Source: Dysgonamonadaceae bacterium (GTDB taxonomy: Bacteria > Bacteroidota > Bacteroidia > Bacteroidales > Dysgonomonadaceae). From it: a stretch of 64,000 nucleotides of DNA. Where the stretch lies: positions 1 through 64,000 of the forward strand of contig JAIRUA010000028.1 of assembly GCA_031254645.1 (NCBI GenBank), in the 5' to 3' direction. Under the pieces are notes generated by a model. It was not told the DNA's origin and did not search any database. It saw only the letters and a list, made by a program, of their open reading frames with translations. Positions 18,996 through 27,192 of this stretch are shown here, piece after piece. Position 1 is the stretch's first letter; every line of letters begins with the position of its first letter. Made by a program: the position numbers and the translations under genes.

Positions 18996-19835
18996 TCAAA
19001 TATGTTTATGAGCCTGATACGATGACCGCACCAGCGGACTGCTTTCCACAAATTCGAATCCTTTTTCTAAGCCGAATTCTTTATACTTTTCAAATTGTTC
19101 GGGCGTAACGTATTCCGATACAGATACATGATTGCACGTGGGTTGAAGATATTGACCAATAGTGAACACTTTACAACCAACGGCAAGTAAATCGTCCATT
19201 GTCTGCAAAACTTCGCTTTCCGTTTCACCAAGACCGACCATTAAGCCTGATTTTGCTTTCGATGTGCCACTTTTGGCGATAATTTCGATTGTTTTCAAAC
19301 TCACATCGTATTTCGCGCGACTGCGAATTTGTGGTGTCAATCTACGAACAGTTTCTACATTGTGTGAAATCACTTCGGGATGAGCATTGACTATTTTTTG
19401 AATCAATTCGGCATTGCCATCGAAGTCGGGAATAAGTGTTTCGATGGTTACGTGCGGATTTCGTTCTTTGATGCACGTCACGGTAGTTACCCAAAATTCT
19501 GCACCACCATCAGACAAATCATCTCTATCCACGCTCGTTAGCACGCAATGTTTTAATTTCATTTTTTCGATTGTTTCCGCCAAACGATTCGGCTCATCCC
19601 AATCCGGCGAAAATGGTTTACCCGTTTGCGTAGCGCAAAATTTACACGAACGTGTGCAGATTTCGCCTAAAATCATAAACGTAGCTGTACCATTGCCCCA
19701 ACATTCTGCCATATTGGGACATTTTCCGCTGACACAAATCGTGTGCAACTTCTTCTGTTCAACAATGTCTTTTACATCGAGATATAACTTCCCTTTCGGC
19801 AGTGAAATTTTTAACCATTCGGGTTTTCGTTTCAT
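18996..19835 (-). CDS. lipA: Lipoyl synthase LipA
   Basis: This radical-SAM enzyme inserts two sulfurs into protein-bound octanoate to make lipoyl cofactor. The auxiliary cluster motif CVSGKCPNMAEC (C-X4-C-X5-C) and the radical-SAM motif CTRSCKFC (C-X3-C-X2-C) are intact, and the C-terminal RSSY that binds the auxiliary cluster is present just before the end. Length (279) is normal. It is the first gene of a lipA-lipB operon. Confidence 0.96.
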   Translation of the reverse strand: MKRKPEWLKISLPKGKLYLDVKDIVEQKKLHTICVSGKCPNMAECWGNGTATFMILGEICTRSCKFCATQTGKPFSPDWDEPNRLAETIEKMKLKHCVLTSVDRDDLSDGGAEFWVTTVTCIKERNPHVTIETLIPDFDGNAELIQKIVNAHPEVISHNVETVRRLTPQIRSRAKYDVSLKTIEIIAKSGTSKAKSGLMVGLGETESEVLQTMDDLLAVGCKVFTIGQYLQPTCNHVSVSEYVTPEQFEKYKEFGLEKGFEFVESSPLVRSSYQAHKHI

Positions 19836-19857
19836 CTTTGCTCTTTTTAATTTCGTA

Positions 19858-19865
19858 CAAAAATA
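19858..19865 (-). promoter_or_regulatory. lipA: -7 box TATTTTTG upstream of lipA
   Basis: On the minus strand TATTTTTG fits TAnnTTTG and lies 23 bases before the lipA start codon. No clear -33 TTTG was seen. Confidence 0.5.
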
Positions 19866-19940
19866 ATACTTTCTTGATGAATTTCTTATATCTCACGAAA
19901 AATAGTGCTACCTTTACATCATCTAATTTTTACGATTGAG

Positions 19941-20492
19941 ATGGAACTAATAAAATTCAATGATGTAAACAGTAAAATCATTACGCTACGCAATGAACGT
20001 GTTATCTTGGATAGTGATGTGGCAATGTTGTATGGCGTGGAAACAATGCGTGTAAATGAAGCCGTCAAAAACAATCCCGAAAAATTTCCCGAAGGGTATA
20101 TTTTCGAGATAAGCAAAAACGAAAAACAAGAGGTTATCGAAATTTTCGATAACCCCAAAATAAAATTTTCTCCGACACTCCCCAAAGCCTTTACCAAAAA
20201 AGGCTGTTATATGCTCGCAACCATTCTAAAAAGTCCAAAAGCCACACAAGCCACTATCGATATTATTGAGGCTTTTGGAAAAATGCAAGAATTGTCACAA
20301 TCAATCGTCGAACTGATGAAAGACCACCAAAACGAACAAAAACAACAAACATTAGCGCAAAAAGGCGAAGAATTATTTGGCGAAATTATAGGAAATGCAC
20401 TCGACACGGTAGATACTGAAACGAGTTTTGAGCTAAACCTCGCCGCATTCAAAATAAAACATACAGTAAAACGAAGTAAACAAACACAGTAA
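19941..20492 (+). CDS. ORF6N domain-containing protein
   Basis: The start at ATG 19941 gives 183 residues beginning MELIKFNDV; an earlier in-frame GTG at 19905 adds twelve residues unlike the family. The N-terminal about 100 residues match the ORF6N DNA-binding domain (VILDSDVAMLYGVETMRVNE, NPEKFPEGYIFEI, AFTKKGCYMLATILKSPKA), which is frequent in phage anti-repressors and in chromosomal Bacteroidota proteins of unknown role. The C-terminal third is a Gln/Glu-rich helical region. It stands alone between lipA (divergent) and tgt, and no phage genes are near. Its targets are unknown. Confidence 0.8.
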   Translation: MELIKFNDVNSKIITLRNERVILDSDVAMLYGVETMRVNEAVKNNPEKFPEGYIFEISKNEKQEVIEIFDNPKIKFSPTLPKAFTKKGCYMLATILKSPKATQATIDIIEAFGKMQELSQSIVELMKDHQNEQKQQTLAQKGEELFGEIIGNALDTVDTETSFELNLAAFKIKHTVKRSKQTQ

Positions 20493-20507
20493 ATAAATTA
20501 AAGGAAA

Positions 20508-21638
20508 TTGAATTTTCAATTACAACATACCGATCCGAAATCGAATGCACGAGCCGGAATCATAACCACCGACCACGGACAAATTGAAACGCCCGTATTT
20601 ATGCCTGTAGGTACTGTAGGCAGCGTTAAAGCGGTGCAAATGACGGAATTAAAGGAGGATGTCAAAGCACAAATTATTCTCGGAAACACCTATCATTTGT
20701 ATCTTCGCCCCGGACTGGAAGTGCTCGAAGGTGCAGGCGGATTACACAAATTCAATAGTTGGGATAGACCAATATTGACCGATAGCGGTGGATTTCAAGT
20801 GTTTTCATTGTCGGAAATGCGAAAACTTTCAGAAGAAGGGGTCGAGTTCCGCTCGCATATTGATGGTTCAAAACATTTCTTTTCGCCCGAAAAAGCAGTT
20901 GATATTCAGCGTATCATCGGAGCCGATATTATGATGGCTTTCGATGAATGTACGCCCGGTGATGCCGATTACAATTACGCGAAAAAATCACTCGAACTCA
21001 CCGAGCGTTGGCTTGATCGATGTTTGACAAGATTTCAAGAAACGGAATGTCCTTATGGATACCGTCAAACGCTTTTCCCGATTGTGCAAGGTTGCGTGTA
21101 TCCCGACTTACGGAAACGTGCGGCTGAACACATCGCACAACTCGGCGCAGACGGAAACGCTATCGGCGGCTTGGCAGTAGGCGAACCAACAGAAAAAATG
21201 TATGAAATGGTGGAACTTGTCAACGAAATTCTGTCCAAAGATAAACCGCGCTATCTGATGGGCGTAGGCAAGCCCGAAAATTTGCTCGAAGCCATTGAAC
21301 GCGGCGTAGATATGTTCGATTGCATTATGCCGACACGAAACGGACGCAACGGTCAAATTTTCACAAAAAACGGTATAATGAATATGCGTAACGAGCGTTG
21401 GAAAAACGATTTTTCGCCCATCGAAGAAGACGGTGCTTCGTTTGTGGATAGATTATATAGTAAGGCATATTTACGGCACTTGATAAATGCAAACGAAATT
21501 TTAGGATTGCAAATCGCTTCGGTACATAATCTTGCCTTTTACATTTGGCTGGTGCAAGAAGCGAGAAAACATATTATTGCAGGCGATTTTGCGGAATGGA
21601 AGCCGAGAATGGTGGAACACATCACAAGACGATTGTAA
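20508..21638 (+). CDS. tgt: tRNA-guanine transglycosylase (queuine tRNA-ribosyltransferase)
   Basis: Tgt exchanges guanine-34 for preQ1 in GUN-anticodon tRNAs, a step in queuosine synthesis. The frame opens with TTG at 20508, preceded by AAAGGA, and the N-terminus NFQLQHTDPKSNARAGIITT fits the family, so TTG is the likely start. Catalytic and binding motifs are intact: LTDSGGFQVFSL, GADIMMAFDEC, GGLAVGEP and MFDCIMPTRNGRNGQ (nucleophile Asp in this last). The C-terminal zinc site (C-X-C-X2-C) is missing: the equivalent stretch reads DGASFVDRLYSKAYLRHL with no Cys. It follows the ORF6N gene by 15 bases. Confidence 0.93.
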   Translation: MNFQLQHTDPKSNARAGIITTDHGQIETPVFMPVGTVGSVKAVQMTELKEDVKAQIILGNTYHLYLRPGLEVLEGAGGLHKFNSWDRPILTDSGGFQVFSLSEMRKLSEEGVEFRSHIDGSKHFFSPEKAVDIQRIIGADIMMAFDECTPGDADYNYAKKSLELTERWLDRCLTRFQETECPYGYRQTLFPIVQGCVYPDLRKRAAEHIAQLGADGNAIGGLAVGEPTEKMYEMVELVNEILSKDKPRYLMGVGKPENLLEAIERGVDMFDCIMPTRNGRNGQIFTKNGIMNMRNERWKNDFSPIEEDGASFVDRLYSKAYLRHLINANEILGLQIASVHNLAFYIWLVQEARKHIIAGDFAEWKPRMVEHITRRL

Positions 21639-21778
21639 TTTTTGCGCGAAGGCACGAAAGTGCGAAGAGGGCAAGTTCGTGGAATAGCAGGTAGAATATA
21701 AATAGAAAAAGTAACTAAACAAGAAATCAGCGATGCTGTACTTTTGCGCCTTCGCGCTTTCGTGCCTTCGCGCAAAAA
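21639..21778. repeat. Dispersed inverted-repeat element, copy 1 (29-bp arms)
   Basis: Arm 21639-21667 (TTTTTGCGCGAAGGCACGAA and on) and arm 21750-21778 are inverted copies matching at 28 of 29 positions, separated by 82 bases. A diverged relative sits at 47211-47310. It fills the gap between tgt and the LptF/G gene and spuriously extends the latter's open frame upstream. Confidence 0.85.
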
Positions 21779-21785
21779 TAGAAAT

Positions 21786-22877
21786 ATGGATTTCTTCAAA
21801 TTTAAAAAACTAGATTGGTATATCATAAAAAAGTTTCTCGGAACGTATGTTTTTATGATAGCACTTATCATATCCATTGCGGTGGTGTTCGACATCAACG
21901 AAAAACTTGACAAATTCATCTCAAATAATGCACCACTGCAAGCCATTATTTTTGATTACTATGTCAATTTCGTTCCCTATTACACGAATCTGTTTAGTCC
22001 GCTTTTCGTATTTCTTGCCGTAATTTTCTTTACCTCAAAAATGGCAAACAACTCCGAAATTATCGCTATACTATCCAACGGTATCAGTTTCAAACGGTTG
22101 ATGAAGCCGTATATGATAGCAGCTCTTGTTATTGCTTTATTTTCTTATGTGTTTGGTAGTTATATTATTCCTCCTGCAAATGTTACGCGTCTCGAATTTG
22201 AAAACACATATGTAAATCCGGGCAGAAGAATCACGGGCGACCGGAATATTCAATTCAAAATAGGACCGGGACAGGTGGTTTATTTTGGTAATTTTGATAT
22301 GAGCAACAACACAGGATACAACTTTGCGATGGATCATTTCGATGGCTTGCAACTTGTTTCGAGACTAACTTCACAATCAATCGTTTACAACACAAACAAT
22401 AATTGGACAATACGCGATTATCAAATTCGCAGCTTTGACGGTTTGAGAGAAAGCATCAGAACAGGCGCATCGCTTGATACCGTTATGCTGATTACGCCAA
22501 ACGATTTTATCATTGCTCGAAACGACCAACAAATGATGACTTCGCCCCAACTTCGTCGCCACGTAGAGAGTCAAAGAGCACGCGGAATGGGAAATATTCA
22601 AGTGTTTGAAATTGAATATCACAATCGTCTCGCATCGGTTTTTTCGGCGTTCATTCTCACCATTATTGGCGCATCGTTATCGGCGCGAAAAGTGAAAAGC
22701 GGAATGGGCGTAAATATTGGTCTTGGATTGGCATTGAGTATGGTGTACATTCTATTTATGACCATCAGTTCCACATTTGCCGTGAAAGGCGGAATGAATC
22801 CGATGATTGCTGCATGGATTCCGAATTTTGTATTTATCGGCATTGCGTGGGTAATTTCGAAGCGAGCGCCGAGTTAA
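21786..22877 (+). CDS. LptF/LptG family lipopolysaccharide transport permease
   Basis: This inner-membrane protein is part of the LptB2FG ABC transporter that extracts lipopolysaccharide from the inner membrane. With the ATG at 21786 (MDFFKFKKLDWYIIKKFLG) it has 363 residues; the frame is open further upstream only because it crosses the inverted-repeat arm. The family layout is visible: N-terminal membrane helices to about residue 130, a periplasmic domain with strands in the middle, and C-terminal helices (LASVFSAFILTIIGASLSAR, then GLGLALSMVYILFMTISS). LptF and LptG cannot be told apart here. Confidence 0.87.
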   Translation: MDFFKFKKLDWYIIKKFLGTYVFMIALIISIAVVFDINEKLDKFISNNAPLQAIIFDYYVNFVPYYTNLFSPLFVFLAVIFFTSKMANNSEIIAILSNGISFKRLMKPYMIAALVIALFSYVFGSYIIPPANVTRLEFENTYVNPGRRITGDRNIQFKIGPGQVVYFGNFDMSNNTGYNFAMDHFDGLQLVSRLTSQSIVYNTNNNWTIRDYQIRSFDGLRESIRTGASLDTVMLITPNDFIIARNDQQMMTSPQLRRHVESQRARGMGNIQVFEIEYHNRLASVFSAFILTIIGASLSARKVKSGMGVNIGLGLALSMVYILFMTISSTFAVKGGMNPMIAAWIPNFVFIGIAWVISKRAPS

Positions 22878-22903
22878 TTTAAAGATTTAAAAGTTTAAGG
22901 TTT
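22875..22903. repeat. TTTAAAGATTTAAAAGTTTAAGG dispersed repeat, single arm
   Basis: The sequence from the LptF/G stop to the cyclophilin start codon reads TTTAAAGATTTAAAAGTTTA plus AGG. It is one arm of the AT-rich inverted repeat seen at 39808, 52222 and 52982. Confidence 0.6.
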
Positions 22904-23710
22904 ATGAGAAAAAATATTCTAATCATCTCACTTTTAATTTGTTCATTCGGAGTTAATGCGCAAACAAAATACCCGACCATTGTTATTGAAACCAACTTTG
23001 GCACGATGCGAGCGATACTGTATGACGATACACCGCTGCATAGCGAACATTATTTGAAACTTATTAGAGACGGACATTTCGATGGAACGCTTTTCTTTCG
23101 TGTTATCCGCGAATTTATGATTCAAGGCGGCTCGCAAGATTCACGCAATGCACCGGCAGGAATGCAAATCGGTGCCGGCAGTCGTTCAATGGATATTCCG
23201 GCAGAAGTACGTCCGCATCATTTTCACAAAAAAGGTGCGTTGGCTGCACCGCGTCGGGTTGAAGATAATCCACGAGGAGTATCTGACGGCTCGCAATTCT
23301 TTATCGTACACGGGCGAGAATATACACAAGGACGATTAGATACGCTCGAAATGGCTGTGAATGTACCGATTCGCAACGAAATCATTCGTGAACATTACAA
23401 TCCGCATCGAGAAGAATTGGCAAGATTGAGAGAAAGTGGCGATGCGAGAGCATTCAATTCAAAGCTCGATTCATTACTATCCGTTGTTGATTCGCTTTTT
23501 GCCGAAGCGTCAGGTAAATTTTTCTTTCCCGAAGGATTCCGGGAAGCATATATTCCTCGCGGTGGTGCACACCATTTAGATGGTGAGTATACCGTTTTTG
23601 GTGAAGTCATCAGCGGATTCGAAGTAATTGATAGAATTGCCAATTTACAGACCGATAATAATCAGCGTCCGAGAGAAGATGTGAGAATTATTCGAGTGTT
23701 TGTGGAATAA
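22904..23710 (+). CDS. Secreted cyclophilin-type peptidyl-prolyl isomerase
   Basis: This periplasmic prolyl isomerase has a signal peptide ending near FGVNAQ and 268 residues. The cyclophilin core is split: the front half carries TLFFRVIREFMIQGG (catalytic Arg) and DGSQFFIVHG, and the back half carries DGEYTVFGEVISGFEVIDRIA. Between them lies an insertion of about 85 charged, helical residues. Without the insert the domain is of ordinary length. It is 26 bases after the LptF/G gene, possibly co-transcribed and fitting an envelope-biogenesis role. Confidence 0.9.
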   Translation: MRKNILIISLLICSFGVNAQTKYPTIVIETNFGTMRAILYDDTPLHSEHYLKLIRDGHFDGTLFFRVIREFMIQGGSQDSRNAPAGMQIGAGSRSMDIPAEVRPHHFHKKGALAAPRRVEDNPRGVSDGSQFFIVHGREYTQGRLDTLEMAVNVPIRNEIIREHYNPHREELARLRESGDARAFNSKLDSLLSVVDSLFAEASGKFFFPEGFREAYIPRGGAHHLDGEYTVFGEVISGFEVIDRIANLQTDNNQRPREDVRIIRVFVE

Positions 23711-23744
23711 AAACAAAGATTTATTGGTATATTAAATTATCTTT

Positions 23745-23782
23745 GAGGTACGGATTCGCATTATTCCATACCTCTTTTCTTT
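23745..23782 (+). terminator. Probable terminator after the cyclophilin gene
   Basis: GAGGTACGG (23745-23753) pairs with CCATACCTC (23766-23774) with one mismatch, followed by TTTTCTTT. The rest of the gap up to the SusC gene at 24038 is AT-rich and holds no gene; TATTTTTG at 23853-23860 is a possible -7 box far upstream of that gene. Confidence 0.6.
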
Positions 23783-24037
23783 GTACACGCATATCTACCC
23801 CTCCCTTTCCTTTTGTTATCCGTGTAAGTCTATCTAATGTACAGAAGAATATTATTTTTGCTATTTTAATCTGATTTTCTGTCATTTTGATTCAAAAATG
23901 TTAAATTTCAAAATTTATTTGTTTTATTGTGAAAATATAAATACCTTCGTAACCTCTTAGAAATATAAATTATTCACAATTCTATCGAATCAATCAATTT
24001 ATAGTTTTTAATATTACTAATTTATAGAATCATTTTT

Positions 24038-27000
24038 ATGAACAAATTGTTAAATTTAACCAAATTGGGGGGGGTATTTCTTCTCTTTTTAGTGTTCTCT
24101 TTGAACGTTTCCGCACAAGTGCATGTGCGAGGTACAGTAGTAGATGAATTGGGAGAGCCTGCTATTGGTGCTACCATTCAAGTAAAGGGGACTACACACG
24201 GAACAGTTACCGACTTGGACGGTAATTTTACTATTTCGGCTCCTGCAGGAGGAACACTCGTGGTATCGTACGTAGGATACAGCATGCAAGAAGTGCCTGT
24301 GAGCACAGTTGTAAATGTAACTTTGCGTGTTGATTCAGAGTTATTAGATGAAATTATTGTAGTTGCCTACGGCACTGCATCAAGGGCAGGATTTACCGGA
24401 TCGGCATCTACCGTTCGATCGGAAGCCATTGAGCGCGCGCAAGTAAGTAGCGTAACTCGATTGTTACAAGGTGCTGCTTCGGGTGTTCAGTCCATCGCTT
24501 CTTCGGGACAACCCGGCTCCGATGCCAATATTTTTATTCGAGGCATTGGGTCTATCAATGCTTCAAACTCGCCTCTATTTATTGTTGATGGTGCTCCATT
24601 TGATGGTGCACTTAACTCCATTAATCCCGCCGACATCGAGTCGATAAACATCCTCAAAGATGCAGCTTCTACAGCACTTTACGGATCGCGTGCAGGTAAT
24701 GGTCTTGTTATTATCACAACAAAACAAGGGCGAAGAAATGAAAGACCTGTGGTAGATGCACGTTTTACTTATGGAGTATCAGGGCGCGCTGTAAGGGATT
24801 ACAAACAAGTAAACACGGATCAATATTTTGAAATGGTATGGGAAGCACTTCGCAATCAAAGGATGTATGTTGGTGGAGCATCTGCTACTGACGCTGCGCA
24901 ATTTGCAACAAATGGCGTTGTTTCAAGACTACAAATTAACCCATACGGACCATCTTTCTCAAATCCAGTAGGTTTGGATGGAAGAATTGTCCCCGGAGCC
25001 GTTCCATTGTGGGATGACAACTGGTCGCAAGCCTACACACAAGATGCACGCAGAATGGAAGCCAATGTGAATATCAGAGGAGGTGGTGCAGCTTCAACTT
25101 ATTTTGTATCTTTGAGTTATCTTGATGACGTGGGTATTGCTCCTATGTCGGATTTCAGACGATATTCCGGGCGTGTAAACCTTAACAATGATATTCGCTC
25201 TTGGTTGCGACTATCTACAAATATTGCTCTTACACACTCAATACAAAATGCCCCGCAAGGCGAAGATTCAAACCTAAATAATGCTTTGATGTTTGCTCGC
25301 TTGGTGCCAAGTTTTTATCCGGTATGGGAAAGAAATCGCGAAACAGGGGCATTGATTTTAGATGCCAATGGAAATAGAATACCCGATTTCGGTCCTTATC
25401 GTCCATCTGCTGCACAGCCGGGCTGGAATCACTTAGGTACAGCATCTTACAACTTTAATAGAGTGATGAGAGACGTAGCAACGGCAAGGGTAGCACTTGA
25501 TATTGATTTGATGAAAGGCTTAACTTATCGAACAAGTGTCAATATTGACTATAATAATAGAAATGATCACAACTATGTGAATCCTGAGATAGGTCCTGGT
25601 AGTTCAGGAACGGTTAAAGGGTCAGTAGGAAGAAATAATATTCGCACTACAGGATTGACTACAAATAATGTACTTACATACCAGCCGTCGCTTGAAGGTT
25701 TGCACAGTTTGCGTGTTCTTCTCGGACAGGAGTATTACGAGCGCAATATTGTAGATATGCGAGGAACAAGGAGTGGATTTCCCTCATTAGGTTTTACGCA
25801 GCCGAGTGCGGCAAGTCAGCTAGATAACTTTACCGGCATAGCAGATCAGTACAAATTATTAAGTTACTTTGGAAGCGTTGAATATAACTTCAATCACAGA
25901 TATTACGGCTCGGCTTCTATTCGCCGCGATGGTTCATCTCGCTTCTCGCCCAAAAGCCGTTGGGGAACATTCTGGGCACTTGGTGGATCGTGGAGAATAT
26001 CGGAAGAAGAATTTATGCAAAATGCAGATTTTGTGGACAATCTGTCGCTTCGTGCCAGCTATGGTGGGCAAGGAAATGATGGCTTAAATGAGTTATATGC
26101 CTATAAAGCACTGTTCTCAATTGCGAATAATTTAGGAGAATCAGGCTTTGTAACCAACCGTATGGCAACACCAAACTTAAAATGGGAGACAAACCTAAAC
26201 TTTAACGTAGGTATTGATTATTCATTTTTCAATAGAAGATTAAGCGGCTCTATTGAGTACTTCGACCGTCGCTCAAAAGATCTTCTTTTCGATGTTCCTC
26301 GTCCGACCTCTATTGGTTATCCCAGCTTGCCTTCAAACGCAGGCTCAATGAAAAACTATGGCGTGGAGCTTTCTGTAACAGGACGCATTATCAACACATC
26401 AGATTGGAGATGGGATTTGACATTGAATGCTACACATTATAGAAATAAAATCACATCACTTCCAACAGAGCTTAGAAATGGTTTTACTTCCGGAACAAAG
26501 CGAGTTGCTGTTGGAGGCTCATTGCATGACTGGTTTATGGTAGAATGGGGTGGAGTTGATCCGGAAGATGGCTTGCCACAATGGTGGATGACAAATGGAC
26601 AAGGTGAAAGAGTACTGACAAAAACATACTCACAAGCTAATAACGATGCTTCAAAAATAATTACAGGGACAGCACTTCCCGGCTTGATGGGTGGTGTTAC
26701 GAGCAACTTGAGATTTAAGCATTTTGATCTTTCTGCAATGTTTGCATATTCCATTGGTGGGAAGCTATTTAACCAAGATAAATGGCAAATTCAACATACC
26801 GGTGCATCCGTTGGGCGTGCTTGGTCGGTAGAAATGCTCAACAGATGGACACCGGAAAATAGAGATACAGATGTGCCACGTTTACAAAGTGATGCTTTTG
26901 CCGGTGGTGCTTGGACAAATCAATCTACACGATTTTTAGTTGATGCCAGCTATGTGCGTTTGAAAAACTTAACTTTGGGTTATAACATTCCGAGTTCAAT

Positions 27001-27169
27001 TCTTACCCCGTTACATATCACAAGTTGTAGAGTATTCTTAGCAGGGGAAAACCTCTTTACAATATTTGGTGCCGAAGGTATGGATCCGGAACAAGCACTC
27101 AATGGTGTCAGCTATTTCCGTTATCCGGCAATGCGTACAGCATCAGTGGGTGTTAATATCACATTTTAA
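24038..27169 (+). CDS. SusC/RagA family TonB-dependent outer-membrane transporter (1)
   Basis: The 1043-residue protein imports a glycan or other ligand across the outer membrane with TonB energy. Order of parts: signal peptide to about residue 26 (SLNVSAQ), carboxypeptidase-regulatory-like domain at about 27-105 (RGTVVDELGEPAIGATIQVK, TDLDGNF, SYVGY), TonB-box-like ELLDEIIVVAYG, plug at about 115-235 (GSINASNSPLFIVDGAPFDG, SINILKDAASTALYGSRAGNG), then a beta-barrel ending in SVGVNITF with a terminal aromatic. The codons for residues 10-13 contain eight consecutive G (24067-24074). It is paired with the SusD gene 23 bases downstream. No glycan enzyme is adjacent, so the substrate is unknown. 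Confidence 0.93.
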   Translation: MNKLLNLTKLGGVFLLFLVFSLNVSAQVHVRGTVVDELGEPAIGATIQVKGTTHGTVTDLDGNFTISAPAGGTLVVSYVGYSMQEVPVSTVVNVTLRVDSELLDEIIVVAYGTASRAGFTGSASTVRSEAIERAQVSSVTRLLQGAASGVQSIASSGQPGSDANIFIRGIGSINASNSPLFIVDGAPFDGALNSINPADIESINILKDAASTALYGSRAGNGLVIITTKQGRRNERPVVDARFTYGVSGRAVRDYKQVNTDQYFEMVWEALRNQRMYVGGASATDAAQFATNGVVSRLQINPYGPSFSNPVGLDGRIVPGAVPLWDDNWSQAYTQDARRMEANVNIRGGGAASTYFVSLSYLDDVGIAPMSDFRRYSGRVNLNNDIRSWLRLSTNIALTHSIQNAPQGEDSNLNNALMFARLVPSFYPVWERNRETGALILDANGNRIPDFGPYRPSAAQPGWNHLGTASYNFNRVMRDVATARVALDIDLMKGLTYRTSVNIDYNNRNDHNYVNPEIGPGSSGTVKGSVGRNNIRTTGLTTNNVLTYQPSLEGLHSLRVLLGQEYYERNIVDMRGTRSGFPSLGFTQPSAASQLDNFTGIADQYKLLSYFGSVEYNFNHRYYGSASIRRDGSSRFSPKSRWGTFWALGGSWRISEEEFMQNADFVDNLSLRASYGGQGNDGLNELYAYKALFSIANNLGESGFVTNRMATPNLKWETNLNFNVGIDYSFFNRRLSGSIEYFDRRSKDLLFDVPRPTSIGYPSLPSNAGSMKNYGVELSVTGRIINTSDWRWDLTLNATHYRNKITSLPTELRNGFTSGTKRVAVGGSLHDWFMVEWGGVDPEDGLPQWWMTNGQGERVLTKTYSQANNDASKIITGTALPGLMGGVTSNLRFKHFDLSAMFAYSIGGKLFNQDKWQIQHTGASVGRAWSVEMLNRWTPENRDTDVPRLQSDAFAGGAWTNQSTRFLVDASYVRLKNLTLGYNIPSSILTPLHITSCRVFLAGENLFTIFGAEGMDPEQALNGVSYFRYPAMRTASVGVNITF
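24067..24074 (+). repeat. G8 homopolymer in the SusC (1) signal-peptide codons
   Basis: TTG-GGG-GGG-GTA gives eight consecutive G at codons 10-13. The second SusC gene has the same length and position (58752-58759). A one-base slip would stop translation early. Confidence 0.9.
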
Positions 27170-27192
27170 TCAATCATCAAAAATAGAAGAAA

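Noticed and set aside
19941..20492. ORF6N gene as a prophage remnant
   Set aside because: No other phage gene, attachment site or integrase is nearby; the domain is also common in chromosomal Bacteroidota genes.
21744..21785. Upstream extension of the LptF/G frame
   Set aside because: The added 14 residues are encoded by the inverted-repeat arm; the family N-terminus begins at the ATG at 21786.
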